Assembly: GCA_011620345.1 (NCBI GenBank)
Contig: WOZJ01000050.1
Coordinates: 194,235 to 258,234, forward strand
Direction of reading: 5' to 3'
Source of the DNA: Nitrospirota bacterium
GTDB taxonomy: Bacteria > UBA2233
Length of the DNA stretch: 64,000 bases
Position numbers and translations under genes: made by a program. Positions 45,044-54,111 of this stretch are shown here, in pieces; within the stretch, counting starts at the first letter, position 1, and each line of letters starts with the position of its first letter. The notes beneath the pieces are model-generated. The model made no database searches and had not been told where the DNA came from. It saw only the letters and a list, made by a program, of their open reading frames with translations.

Positions 45044-46282
45044 CTATCGGCCGCCGAAATGGATTAAATCGTACAGCACGCTTATCCCCCATTCGTTTCG
45101 CTCGAACACGCCCCATAAAGGGGCCCATGTTTTCTCGATTCCTTCGTTATACGGGAAGACCTGCTCCAAAAGAGAAAATACGCGAATTTTTCTGCCGAAC
45201 GATGCGTCGCGAACATGGACCAAGGGCATTAGGCCGTGAAACTCAACTTCTCTTCTTTGGTTATCCAAAGATATCTTACGCTCGTTTCGGTAAAGAAAAA
45301 ACACGCTGTCGTCTCGAAGGTAGAGGTGTTCACCTTTACTGACGCCGTGGAAGCGCCACAGCGGCCAAAGCAAGAATTCGGCCTTATAGTTGTCGTATTC
45401 CTGTCTTTGAAAGAAGGGAAAAAGGCGAAGCGTCCTTCGGGCCCCGGTCTTCGTGTCGTGAGAGTTGACCATGAACGGCCACGGAAACCCCTTACTTTCA
45501 TAGTTGTCAGCCTTAGAGACGGTCTTGTTATAGAGCCCATACATTTGGGTTTCGAACTGAGGGTTGGAAAGGTGCGCCCAAACAGGAAAATTGACCTTCG
45601 AAATCCAGGGCCCATCCTCTCGAATGTCCGTCCGGCGAATATGAAACGGCCAGAGGACGAACGACTCGGTACGCTTGCCAGGGTCTTCCTCGCTGCCGTA
45701 AAAGGGGAACAGATCCCACCCTTTCGCGCCCTCGCCCGACAACGAGGCAAAGAATGGAAAAGGCCGGAACGTCTTGCTTACCCCTCTGTTTGTGACCCGG
45801 AGGTATGCAGGAAAAAACCTGACGAATATTTCGTCCTGCCCCATGAAGCGATTGACAGTCCCCCAAAAAGGGAAGAACATCCACCTCGTTCCGTACGTTT
45901 GATCCCGCTCGTAGAAATACAAAGGAAAAATCCGGAAGCGCTTCTCTCCATCCGGTTCACGTTTGTGGACATAGCTCAGCACAAGCAGGCTAGAGATCGA
46001 CGTCTCCCGCTCGGAGCTTCGCACCTGAAGCAAGGGGTAGAGCGCATATAGCGTTTTCTCATCCTTCTTCAAACTTCGCTCTTTTAAGAAAAAAGGAAGG
46101 ATGCCGTACCGGACAGCGTCCTTGGTGCGCTCGTAGAGGCCAAACGGCGGAAGAATGCGAACCTGCACAGAACCGTTTTCGAGTTCCTTACGCACATAGA
46201 ATGGCCAAAGCGACAGGCTAAAGGCGTGGCCTACGTCCAAAAAAAAGAGCCATACGGCGAAGAGTCCTACCAAGCGGATCAT
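45044..46282 (-). CDS. Secreted protein with repeated aromatic-proline motifs, next to mlaE
   Basis: 412 residues beginning with a signal peptide (LVGLFAVWLFFLDVGHAFS). The mature part repeats short beta-strand-like units with [LFI]-[FWY]-P-[FLY]-[FWY]: LSLWPFYVRKE, ILPPFGLYER, ILPFFLKER, IFPLYFYERD, FFPFWG, LFPFYGSEED, LWPFHIRR, FPWPFMV, LFPFFQRQE and LWPLWRFHG, about every 25-35 residues. This suggests a regular beta-rich fold, perhaps periplasmic or outer-membrane associated. No named family is recognised. Its start overlaps the metH stop by 4 bases and mlaE starts 2 bases after its end, so it probably works with the lipid transporter. Confidence 0.8.
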   Translation of the reverse strand: MIRLVGLFAVWLFFLDVGHAFSLSLWPFYVRKELENGSVQVRILPPFGLYERTKDAVRYGILPFFLKERSLKKDEKTLYALYPLLQVRSSERETSISSLLVLSYVHKREPDGEKRFRIFPLYFYERDQTYGTRWMFFPFWGTVNRFMGQDEIFVRFFPAYLRVTNRGVSKTFRPFPFFASLSGEGAKGWDLFPFYGSEEDPGKRTESFVLWPFHIRRTDIREDGPWISKVNFPVWAHLSNPQFETQMYGLYNKTVSKADNYESKGFPWPFMVNSHDTKTGARRTLRLFPFFQRQEYDNYKAEFLLWPLWRFHGVSKGEHLYLRDDSVFFLYRNERKISLDNQRREVEFHGLMPLVHVRDASFGRKIRVFSLLEQVFPYNEGIEKTWAPLWGVFERNEWGISVLYDLIHFGGR

Positions 46283-48705
46283 GCGCCCTCCCTTTTGAGC
46301 CGGCCAAGGAGGGTTTCGGTCAGGGATACCACCTCGCTTACGTCCTTTCCATAGCCGTCTGCATGAATCTCCTCGGCAAACTGCCTAGTAACCGCGGCGC
46401 CGCCAACCATGACCTTGTCGGAAAGCCCTCTTTTTTTTACCTCTTCGATGACCGTTTTCATCTCCAGCATGGTTGTCGTCATCAGCGCGCTTAGCCCGAT
46501 TACCTCCGCGTTGTGCTCGATAGCGGCATCGAGGATCTTCAGCATTGGGACGTTTCTGCCCAGATCGATCACTTCGAACCCAAAGTTGCGGAGCATCAGG
46601 CAGCAAAGGTTCTTTCCGATGTCGTGGATGTCGCCCTTTACGGTGGCAAACACAACCCGACCCTTGGTCCTGGCGGTTTTTTGTCCTTTTTGAAGAACGG
46701 GCTCAAGCACCTCGACGCCTCTTCGCATCGCATCGGCCGCAAGAATCAGGTGTGGGAGGAATTTCTTTCCCATGCCGAACAAGTCGCCCAGCGCCTTTAG
46801 CGCCGGTGTCATTACCTCGGTCAAGACCCAAAGGGGGTCTAGCCCCTCTTGAAGCCCTTGCTCTACAAGCCCGGCGATCCGTTCCTTATCCCCGTCGAAC
46901 ACGGCCTTGTAAATCTTGTCCTTCGTGTCTTGGGGCTCTTTGTCCGAAGGCTTGCCTTCTGCCAAGCCTGCGGAGGCCGCCTGAACTGTCGAAAGATACA
47001 CCTTGCACCCCGGGTCTCTCCCGGAAAAGAGGGATGCTGCGAGAATGGCCTGCTGGATGTCTTTGTCGGTAGGGTCAAGAATGGCCGCGTCCAACCCGTA
47101 GCCCATGGCCATGGCAAGGAATGTACGGTTGACAAGCCTTCTTTCGGGAAGGCCAAACGATACGTTGCTCAGGCCGATAGTCGTAGGAAGCCCGAAGTGC
47201 TCCCTGACGCCCTGGATCGTGCGGAGGGTTTCCCTGGACGCCTGTTGCATGGCCGAAACCGTGAGGCATAAACAATCGACGAGGATCTGGCTTCGTTGTA
47301 TCCCTAAAGCCTCTGCATGTTTTAGGATAACCTCCAGGACAGCCAGCCTTTCCTTGGCCGTTTCCGGGATTCTGTCCTCGCTTAGAAGGCAAATAACGCT
47401 CGCGCCGAAGCGCTTGATGAGCGGGAGGATCGCTTCAAGGCGCTCGGGTTCTGCGTTTACGCTGTTGACAAGCGCCCTGCCTGGGTAGGCCTCAAGCCCC
47501 GCTTTGAGCGCGGCCGGAAACGAGCTGTCCAGAACTAGCGGCACCTCGACAACCTGGGAGGCTCGTATCACGGCCTCCCTCATCAATGCGGACTCGTCCG
47601 ATAATGGAACACCAACGTTGATGTCGAGCGCCAAAGCGCCCGATCGTACCTGGGAGAGCGCAAGCTCGATCACTCTTTGAAAGTTTTGCTCTTGAAGCTC
47701 TTTTTGAAAGGCCCTTTTTCCTGTCGGGTTAATTTTTTCGCCAATCAGGACGAAAGGTTCCCCCTCCCCAAGCATTACTCTGTCCGACCTCGAGGCAAGA
47801 GAGGTTTTCAATCGCACGCTCCTCGGCGTGCAGGGCCTTCCTTTGAGGGCTTGGCTAATCCGCCGGATATACCCCGGCGTCGTGCCACAGCATCCGCCCA
47901 AGATTGCAACCCCTTTCTCGACAAAAGTTTGTGCGAACTCGGCAAGCTCCTTCTCGTCCAAGGGGTAGGTTGTACGCCCGTCCCTGTAAACAGGAAGGCC
48001 GGCGTTTGGCTTGACTAGCACGGGAACGGGAGTAGCGGTCAACAAAGACTCGATGATCGGGAGCATCTCCTTTGGCCCGAGCGAACAGTTGATTCCGAAC
48101 GCTTGTATGCCGAACCCATCAAGGATGGCTGAAGCGACCTCAGGCGGTGTCCCCGTGTCGAGCGTGCCTTTTGGCCCGTAAGTCAGGCTTACAAAGAGGG
48201 GCATGGCCGGGGCCGCCTCTTTCACGCCGACCACGGCCGCCCTTGCTTCTTGGATGTCGAAAAACGTCTCGATCAAGATGAGGTCCGCTCCGCCCTCCTT
48301 GAACAACCTTGCCTGGTCGTAAAAATACCCGGCAGCATCTTCAAAGCTCAGCTCTCCCAAGGGTGAGACGAGCAGGCCCAAGGGGCCGATGTCGCCTGCG
48401 ACCAGCGCCTTGTCTTGGGCGATTCCCCTTGCGATTTCCAGGCCCCGAAGGACAATATCTTTTTGGCGGGGCTCGAGCCCGTATTCTTTGAGCCTAGGAA
48501 CGCTCGAGCCAAAGGTGTTGGTTGTCAAGATTTGTGCGCCGGCATCCAGGTAGGCATGGTGGACGTGCGCCACCGCTTCAGGGTGTTCCAGGTTCCAGAT
48601 GTCCGGGGCAACCCCCTGGCCGAGCCCCATTGCCTGGAGCATCGTTCCCATCGCACCGTCAAGAATTAGCACCTCTTTGCCGAGGCCCAGAAGGCTTGGT
48701 CTCAT
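46279..48705 (-). CDS. metH: Methionine synthase (cobalamin-dependent), short form
   Basis: Transfers a methyl group from methyltetrahydrofolate via cobalamin to homocysteine. The start is the ATG at 48705. 808 residues in order: homocysteine/zinc domain with the ligands in GINCS (about 204-208) and GGCCG (271-275), pterin-binding domain (about 315-560, with IGEKINPTGKRAF and LDINVGVPLSDESALM), B12 cap and Rossmann domain with the lower-ligand motif GDIHDIGKN. The C-terminal AdoMet-dependent reactivation domain of 1,200-residue MetH is absent. Divergent promoters (48750-48809) separate it from the next operon. Confidence 0.94.
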   Translation of the reverse strand: MRPSLLGLGKEVLILDGAMGTMLQAMGLGQGVAPDIWNLEHPEAVAHVHHAYLDAGAQILTTNTFGSSVPRLKEYGLEPRQKDIVLRGLEIARGIAQDKALVAGDIGPLGLLVSPLGELSFEDAAGYFYDQARLFKEGGADLILIETFFDIQEARAAVVGVKEAAPAMPLFVSLTYGPKGTLDTGTPPEVASAILDGFGIQAFGINCSLGPKEMLPIIESLLTATPVPVLVKPNAGLPVYRDGRTTYPLDEKELAEFAQTFVEKGVAILGGCCGTTPGYIRRISQALKGRPCTPRSVRLKTSLASRSDRVMLGEGEPFVLIGEKINPTGKRAFQKELQEQNFQRVIELALSQVRSGALALDINVGVPLSDESALMREAVIRASQVVEVPLVLDSSFPAALKAGLEAYPGRALVNSVNAEPERLEAILPLIKRFGASVICLLSEDRIPETAKERLAVLEVILKHAEALGIQRSQILVDCLCLTVSAMQQASRETLRTIQGVREHFGLPTTIGLSNVSFGLPERRLVNRTFLAMAMGYGLDAAILDPTDKDIQQAILAASLFSGRDPGCKVYLSTVQAASAGLAEGKPSDKEPQDTKDKIYKAVFDGDKERIAGLVEQGLQEGLDPLWVLTEVMTPALKALGDLFGMGKKFLPHLILAADAMRRGVEVLEPVLQKGQKTARTKGRVVFATVKGDIHDIGKNLCCLMLRNFGFEVIDLGRNVPMLKILDAAIEHNAEVIGLSALMTTTMLEMKTVIEEVKKRGLSDKVMVGGAAVTRQFAEEIHADGYGKDVSEVVSLTETLLGRLKREGA

Positions 48706-48749
48706 CAAACGGAACTCCCGATAGGACTGAACGTTTAAGGCCGCTCTCC

Positions 48750-48778
48750 ATTATAAGCGAGCAAACCTCGCGACACAA
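48750..48778 (-). promoter_or_regulatory. metH promoter
   Basis: On the - strand TTGTGT (48778-48773), 17-base spacer, TATAAT (48755-48750), 45 bases before the metH ATG. No cobalamin or SAM riboswitch is seen in the short leader. Confidence 0.6.
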
Positions 48779-48781
48779 CGC

Positions 48782-48809
48782 TTGGTAAGGCCGATTGTTG
48801 AGGTATACT
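48782..48809 (+). promoter_or_regulatory. Promoter of the glycosyltransferase operon
   Basis: TTGGTA (48782-48787), 16-base spacer, TATACT (48804-48809), 55 bases before the first start codon. It lies only 4 bases from the metH promoter on the other strand, so the two operons fire divergently. Confidence 0.55.
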
Positions 48810-48864
48810 ACACCATTAGGCCCGACAAAACATAGGCGGTTTTACGAAGCTCGCGAGTACAACA

Positions 48865-50442
48865 ATGAAAGAGTGTCTCCAGCCAAGGAGGGGATTTGCC
48901 ATTCTCATGGCAATCGGTCTATGGCTTAGCATTGTGGGTATTTGGAGTTACCCCTTGCTCGAGCCGGACGAGGCTAAGCATGCCCTTATTGTCCGTGCCA
49001 TGCTCGAAGGATCGTTTTGGATGCCCTACTTAAACGGGGAGCCTTTCTTCGATAAGCCCATTCTTCCTTTTGCGTTGATGGCCGTCTTTGCGAAGTTTCT
49101 TGGGATGAACGAGGTCGCCCTACGCCTTCCTGGGGCACTCCTTGGGTTTGCGAGTGTCATCGTGCTCTATCGGTTCGTCCTCAGGCTTCGTGGCGACGCG
49201 GAGGCTTTTTGGGCGGGGTTTATATGGACTACCAGCCCGCTGTTTCTCGCTGCAAGCCATATACCGACCCATGACATCTACCTCGCGTTCTTTAGTACGC
49301 TATCAGCGTTCGCGGGTTTTAGACTACTTACGGAACAGGGCACTCCTACGGAAAGCCGCTTCTTGGGCATCGGATTCTGGCTTGGTTTGGCGGGCGGCGT
49401 TCTTTCCAAGGGGCTTCTTGGCATCGTCCTTCCGGGGATTGCACTGCTAGGGCCTGCCTTGGTTGAGCGTCAATCTTTGAAGGCCGCCGCAAAAAGGTTC
49501 CTTCGTATCGAGGGAATTGCTTGTTTTTTGCTGCTCGTCCTCCCTTGGTATGCATACGTCCTTGTTCGCTACCCAGAGTTCGGCCCAAGCTTTCTCGTGC
49601 GTCAGCATCTGGGTAATTTTTTGGGGTCTTTGCCAAGGCACCCAGAGCCTTTCTGGTATTACCTTCCGCTTTTGTTTGGGGTCTTCTTCCCATGGGCATT
49701 CTTTTTGCCCTTTATTCCCTTTGCGTGGCGTCCAGAGCGCAAAGACAGAGCATTCGTAGCGCTTTGCGCCTCTCAAAGCCTTGGAATTTTCTTGTTCTTC
49801 TCCGTTGCCGCTTCAAAGCTTCCTTTGTACATCTTGCCGGCACTGCCAGGTTTTTGCATGGCGCTTGCACCCTTTTTAGTCAAACACGCCCCCGCCAGGG
49901 AGAGGCATTTAAAAATCCTTCTGGGCTTCGTTGCGGTCGTTTTTTTGGCGGCTATTCCTTACGGGTTGGTGTTCGCCAAAAGCGCCTACCCCGGCTTCTT
50001 TAGGCCTGCCGCTGTTCTCAGCGTCTTGATGACTCCCGTTCTTTTGGTAGCGCTTTTGTTTTCCTGGAGGGGCACGGTCGGCTGGCTCAAAGGCTATATC
50101 GTGTTCGGCCTTGTCTTCTTGTATACTCTCGCGTTTCTTTGCGTAACTCCCCTCGTGGGAAGTTACAGCTCGAGCAAGGCTGCCGTCCAACGGCTTAAAC
50201 AAAACGCCTCCGAAGATGCGGTAGTCGTCTGTTACAGGAGGAATTGCTTATCCGCTCAATTCTACCTAGGGCGCCCGGTAAAACGGATCGAGCACTTGGA
50301 CCGAAACATGCTTGTGTCTTCAAGGCCTCTTTACGTGCTCGTTAAGAAAAAACACCTCATCCCCTTCCTTGCAGAGGCGAGACCGCTCGGCATAAAAGTT
50401 GAATTCCGTTCCGAGGGGTTCTGGCTGATCCGGGTGGGATAA
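48865..50442 (+). CDS. ArnT/PMT-like lipid-linked glycosyltransferase (membrane)
   Basis: 525 residues with about 12 predicted membrane helices. The first periplasmic loop has EPDEAKHALIVRAML with the acidic catalytic-type residues and FDKPILPFALMAVFAK, both typical of the ArnT/PMT_2 (GT83) group. Members move sugars from polyprenyl phosphates onto lipid A, proteins or other glycans on the periplasmic face. Which sugar or acceptor is used here is unknown. It is followed after 3 bases by a heptosyltransferase and then a GT2 enzyme that could make the polyprenyl-phosphate sugar donor. Confidence 0.88.
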   Translation: MKECLQPRRGFAILMAIGLWLSIVGIWSYPLLEPDEAKHALIVRAMLEGSFWMPYLNGEPFFDKPILPFALMAVFAKFLGMNEVALRLPGALLGFASVIVLYRFVLRLRGDAEAFWAGFIWTTSPLFLAASHIPTHDIYLAFFSTLSAFAGFRLLTEQGTPTESRFLGIGFWLGLAGGVLSKGLLGIVLPGIALLGPALVERQSLKAAAKRFLRIEGIACFLLLVLPWYAYVLVRYPEFGPSFLVRQHLGNFLGSLPRHPEPFWYYLPLLFGVFFPWAFFLPFIPFAWRPERKDRAFVALCASQSLGIFLFFSVAASKLPLYILPALPGFCMALAPFLVKHAPARERHLKILLGFVAVVFLAAIPYGLVFAKSAYPGFFRPAAVLSVLMTPVLLVALLFSWRGTVGWLKGYIVFGLVFLYTLAFLCVTPLVGSYSSSKAAVQRLKQNASEDAVVVCYRRNCLSAQFYLGRPVKRIEHLDRNMLVSSRPLYVLVKKKHLIPFLAEARPLGIKVEFRSEGFWLIRVG

Positions 50443-50445
50443 CGT

Positions 50446-51600
50446 ATGACATTCCGAACCGATTGCCTGGAGTTCCTAGGGGACAGGCCCTGCAAGCCTC
50501 ACAAATTAAGGGGCCGTACGTGCGATACCTGTCCTGAATACATACGGGAACGAGGAAGGCTTCTCCTTGTCAAGCTGGGCGCTTTGGGAGATGTCGTAAG
50601 GACGTTGCCATTGCTGGAAGCGCTTGCCAAAGCCTATGTCGGCTGCAGTATTTGGGTAGTTACGCAAAAGCCATCTCTTCCGTTCTTTTCGGCAAACCCA
50701 TTTGTCAGACGGGTGGTCTTGCTTGAACACGCCCCGCTTTTCCTTTCTCAGGTAGGCTTCCAAATCGCCGCAAACCTAGACCTCGACCCGTTGGCCTGCG
50801 CGGTGATCGGACTTGCCCAGGCCGATCAAAAGCTTGGGTTCGGGCTCGATGCCTCGGGTAACGTCATCCCCTTGAATGAGCGGGCAAGCACTTGGTATAC
50901 GATGAGCCTCGATGACGCCACCAAACGGGCCAACCGCGAAACCTACCAGCAGCACATGGCTAGAATCCTCGGGGTCCCCTTCAAGAACGAGTCAATCCGA
51001 ATCGAGCCTGGCCAAAAGCGAGTGGAACTGGCGAAAAAGCTTCTGCAGCAGGCTGGGCTCAACCCTTCCCAACGGCCGCTCATCGGGCTGAACACGGGTT
51101 CCTCCGGGCGGTGGCCGCTTAAGGCCCCTCCTGTCGCTCATTTTGTGGAGCTTATCCGCCTTTTGGACGCTCAGGGTCTTACGCCCGTCAGCCTGCTAGG
51201 CGGTCGTGAGCAGCTCCCCAAGAATCAAGCCATTGCAAGCGCTGCCCGGAATAAGGCGGTCGTTTTGGATGTTCGCCAAGACGTTCTCGAGTTTGCGGCA
51301 CTCGTCGCTTGGCATAACCTTATCGTTACGGGGGATACCTTAGCCCTTCACCTGGCGCTTGCCTTCAAAGTGAGGGTCGTTGCAATGTTTGGGCCTACCT
51401 CCGCCCAAGAGATCGAGCTTTACGGATTCGGCACAAAGCTCGTCGGCGACGTCCCCTGCATCGGATGCTATACGAGCGCTTGCGACAAACAACCCACGTG
51501 CATGGATACGATCACACCCAAGGAGATTTTCGGTGCCATCCTCAACGAGCTTTCCTTTGGCCATCGTCCTACCCACCTACAACGAGGCCCCGAACGTTGA
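50446..51600 (+). CDS. Heptosyltransferase-family glycosyltransferase (GT9)
   Basis: 384 residues. The N terminus has cysteines (CLEF, PCKPHKLRGRTCDTCPEY) that are unusual for the family and may bind metal. Then the GT9 core: LLLVKLGALGDVVRTLPLLEAL, IGLNTGSSGRWPLKAPP, and the nucleotide-sugar motif VAWHNLIVTGDTLALHLALAFKVRVVAMFGPT. A Cys-rich C terminus (CIGCYTSACDKQPTCMDTI) follows, as in several heptosyltransferases. The predicted role is lipopolysaccharide inner-core or related glycan assembly on the cytoplasmic face. Its end overlaps the next gene by 68 bases. Confidence 0.9.
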   Translation: MTFRTDCLEFLGDRPCKPHKLRGRTCDTCPEYIRERGRLLLVKLGALGDVVRTLPLLEALAKAYVGCSIWVVTQKPSLPFFSANPFVRRVVLLEHAPLFLSQVGFQIAANLDLDPLACAVIGLAQADQKLGFGLDASGNVIPLNERASTWYTMSLDDATKRANRETYQQHMARILGVPFKNESIRIEPGQKRVELAKKLLQQAGLNPSQRPLIGLNTGSSGRWPLKAPPVAHFVELIRLLDAQGLTPVSLLGGREQLPKNQAIASAARNKAVVLDVRQDVLEFAALVAWHNLIVTGDTLALHLALAFKVRVVAMFGPTSAQEIELYGFGTKLVGDVPCIGCYTSACDKQPTCMDTITPKEIFGAILNELSFGHRPTHLQRGPER

Positions 51601-52264
51601 TGGAATTTTAAGGGAACTCCACGGCCTGTTTCCCGACGCTGCCCTCGTCGTCGTGGACGACAACTCCCCAGATGGAACGGCGAAGATCGTCGAAGGGCTC
51701 AATCAAACCATCCCAGGGGTTGTGCTCATTGTTCGCCAAAACGAGCGTGGCCGGGGTACCGCAGGGAAGGCAGGCTTCCAGAAAGCCCTTGGTTTGGGTG
51801 CTCGGGTAATCGCCGAAATGGACGCCGACGGCTCTCATAGCCCAGGCGACCTCCCTTTGCTTGTCAAGGCGCTTGATTCTTGTGATGTCGCCGTAGGGTC
51901 GCGGTATACATCGGAAGGGGGAGATTTTCGAGGCTCATGGGGCAGAAGGTCGCTGTCGCGGGCATCCATTCTCTTCGTCCGGGCCCTTTTAGGCGTGCCG
52001 GTTCGAGACCCAAACTCGGGATTTCGAGCGTTCAAGCGAGAGGTACTCGAGGGAATCTCGCTAGAAACGCTCAAGGCCAAAGGGCCGGAGATCGTCCATG
52101 AGGTGCTGATGAGGGCCTACAGGCAAGGCTTTCGAATTAAGGAAGTACCGATTCGTTTCCATGACAGGCGAGCGGGTACCTCGAAACTCACGCTCGGCCA
52201 GCTTCTCAAGAGCTTCCTGTTTGCGTTGTACTTAAGGCTCACTACGATATTTTATAGGTCATAA
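51533..52264 (+). CDS. Family 2 glycosyltransferase, dolichyl/polyprenyl-phosphate mannose synthase-like
   Basis: Starts at GTG 51533, chosen because AAGGAG precedes it by 7 bases. 243 residues: PLAIVLPTYNEAPNVDGIL, VDDNSPDGTA, RGRGTAGKAGFQKALG, the DxD-like EMDADGSHSPGDLPLL and DPNSGFRAFKREVLEGI, then a C-terminal helix SFLFALYLRLTTIFY that could attach to the membrane. It is similar to DPM1. It likely supplies a polyprenyl-phosphate sugar for the ArnT-like enzyme, which is an inference from gene order. The end overlaps the thioesterase gene by 23 bases on the other strand. Confidence 0.9.
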   Translation: MPSSTSFPLAIVLPTYNEAPNVDGILRELHGLFPDAALVVVDDNSPDGTAKIVEGLNQTIPGVVLIVRQNERGRGTAGKAGFQKALGLGARVIAEMDADGSHSPGDLPLLVKALDSCDVAVGSRYTSEGGDFRGSWGRRSLSRASILFVRALLGVPVRDPNSGFRAFKREVLEGISLETLKAKGPEIVHEVLMRAYRQGFRIKEVPIRFHDRRAGTSKLTLGQLLKSFLFALYLRLTTIFYRS

Positions 52265-52637
52265 GCGCCTTTCCGAGCGCCTTGCCATGCTCGTCCGTGA
52301 TGTCCACCTCCCCTACGGCGATCGAGCGTCCTTTTTGGACAATCCTAGCCCTTGCAAGCATCGTACCCTGTAAAAAAGGCCGAAAGTAATTTATCTTCAT
52401 CTCTATCGTGGAGATAGCACGCGGTTCTTTCAGAACTCCCATCAAGGCGATGGCAACGGCGGAATCGGCAAGCGTGGCCATTACCCCGCCATGGGCGACG
52501 CCCATCGGCTGCGTTAGCTTTGGGTCAAAATCGACGGCAAGCAGTGCCTCCCCATTTACGGCCGATTCGATCCGTATCCCCAAGAGTTTGTAAGCTCCAG
52601 AGCCTTCAATAGCTTGTTTTAGGCTCGAGTCAAGCAT
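52242..52637 (-). CDS. Hotdog-fold thioesterase (PaaI/YdiI-like)
   Basis: 131 residues with the PaaI-family core PMGVAHGGVMATLADSAVAIAL, including the catalytic Asp and the HGG loop, followed by TIEMKINYFRPFLQGTMLARARIVQKGRSI and a final strand. Members hydrolyse acyl- or aryl-CoA esters. The substrate is unknown. It points toward the glycosyltransferase operon and lies 24 bases after the transporter gene, with which it is co-directional. Confidence 0.88.
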   Translation of the reverse strand: MLDSSLKQAIEGSGAYKLLGIRIESAVNGEALLAVDFDPKLTQPMGVAHGGVMATLADSAVAIALMGVLKEPRAISTIEMKINYFRPFLQGTMLARARIVQKGRSIAVGEVDITDEHGKALGKALMTYKIS

Positions 52638-52661
52638 GCGAAGCCTTCTGAGAAGCGCTTT

Positions 52662-53774
52662 TCATCGAGTCTCCTCCTTGGGAGCCTCTTGGGGCTGTTT
52701 CTCTAGAGTACGCCCCTCAGGATTTTTTGGTTCCAAGGCGATTTCTGTCTCATAGAGGTTCACGACGGCAAGGATAAGCGAGAAGATTAGCGGACCAAGA
52801 ACAATGCCTACCATTCCAAAGGCCTGCAATCCGCCTAGGATGGCAAACATAAGGACCACGGGAGAAATATCTGCCTGCCCCCCTACGAAGTACGGCCGGA
52901 CGAAGTTGTCCGACAGGCTGATCACCACAGACCCCCATAGGCCTAAGAAGATTGCCGCACCCCAGTGCTGTTGGGCAAGCAAGACCAGGACGGCCGGAAC
53001 CCACACGATGCCGGCTCCCACGACTGGAATAAGCGAAAAGAAGGCCATCATCACCCCCCAAAGCACTATCGAGGGAAGGCCTGCGATTGCAAACCCGATT
53101 CCACCGAGCGTTCCTTGGACAATCGCCGTTAAAAGCCCTCCGTAGATGGTGGCCTTGAGGGTTTGGTTGAGTTGGCCGATCACTTTTTTGCGGGAGGCAG
53201 GGGGCATTGGCAAAAGGCTCTCCAAGCGCCCTAGAACCAGCTTGCCGTCCTTAAAAACGAAGAATAGCGTGAACAATACAAGGCCGAGGTTCATTAAAAA
53301 GCTAGAAAAATTGAGGACAATCTGGGAGCTCCCAGAGACCATGACCATCGAGAAGTTCCGGATATTGTCGAGAATGGCCTTTCTGAAGTCAAACGTAGGA
53401 ATTTCCACGTAACGGCCTACAAAATTGAGTACGCTCGCTAGCGGGGGAAAATCGTAAGGGCTGGAAAAATGCCTGCCCTCCAGGGCCTTCTCAAGCGAGC
53501 GATAGGCTGAAATTGCTTCGTTTGCAAGGCTTGCACCGACGATAGCGATCGGAATGGCAAGGCCCAGGATGACCAATACGAGCATCAATAGCGAAGCCAA
53601 GGATTTCCTGCCGCCTAGGCCGCGAAGGAGCCTGTCGTAGATAGGATACGAGACTGCTCCGATGATGATTGCCCAAAGAATGGGGGTCAAGTAAGGGGCA
53701 AGCGTAAGGTAGCCTAAATAGAAAAGCCCAACAAGAAGCGAAAGTGCCAGGAACCCAAGAAAAAAGCGGGTCAT
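52662..53774 (-). CDS. AI-2E (PerM) family membrane transporter
   Basis: Start at ATG 53774 behind AGAGGTG; the upstream frame is not supported. 370 residues and about eight helices, with the family features ILWAIIIGAVSYPIYDRLL, NLGLVLFTLFFVFKDGK, GLLTAIVQGTLGGIGFAIAGLPSIVLWG, FFSLIPVVGAGIVWVPAV and GLQAFGMVGIVLGPLIFSL. Members are exporters of diverse substrates, including AI-2 and Na+/H+ or Na+/Li+ exchange, so no substrate is assigned. A charged C-terminal tail ends in LEKQPQEAPKEETR. Confidence 0.9.
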   Translation of the reverse strand: MTRFFLGFLALSLLVGLFYLGYLTLAPYLTPILWAIIIGAVSYPIYDRLLRGLGGRKSLASLLMLVLVILGLAIPIAIVGASLANEAISAYRSLEKALEGRHFSSPYDFPPLASVLNFVGRYVEIPTFDFRKAILDNIRNFSMVMVSGSSQIVLNFSSFLMNLGLVLFTLFFVFKDGKLVLGRLESLLPMPPASRKKVIGQLNQTLKATIYGGLLTAIVQGTLGGIGFAIAGLPSIVLWGVMMAFFSLIPVVGAGIVWVPAVLVLLAQQHWGAAIFLGLWGSVVISLSDNFVRPYFVGGQADISPVVLMFAILGGLQAFGMVGIVLGPLIFSLILAVVNLYETEIALEPKNPEGRTLEKQPQEAPKEETR

Positions 53775-54111
53775 CGCATGCACCTCTAGATCTTCCTGCT
53801 CCAAGCGTTCCACTTCATTCCAAGAGGCCCGTATGTTAATCTTTGTAAAGTGTAAAGCGAACCTACCAAGTGGCACGGGGTTTTAGTGGGGCATGAGCTT
53901 GTTAGTAATACTTTAGTGAGCCCCCGTGTTTATAGAAGAGCCAATACATTATACAGCGTATTTTGCAGGGTGAATACCCAGCAGGCGCTCACGGTTTCTC
54001 AAAAAGCATCAATCTTAGGATGGTTTTGGCGAGCAACCCTTAGACGTCGAGCACTGCAAGAGTTCTGGAATATTCTAACTGAACCGCCAAGAAACATACG
54101 GAAGGGAAACT
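53775..54111. other. Intergenic region without recognised gene
   Basis: 337 bases between divergent genes. It includes a TGGCACG sequence near 53870 that resembles the -24 half of a sigma-54 promoter, but the -12 half (TTGC) is not at the right distance. A frame from 53886 is open only because it runs antisense/off-frame into the STAS gene. I see no RNA gene or repeat in it. Confidence 0.5.

Noticed and set aside
48706-48750. Cobalamin or SAM riboswitch before metH
   Set aside because: The leader is only about 45 bases with no B12 box or SAM motif.
53865-53890. Sigma-54 promoter (TGGCACG) upstream of the STAS gene
   Set aside because: The GG half fits but the -12 GC element is missing at the required spacing.
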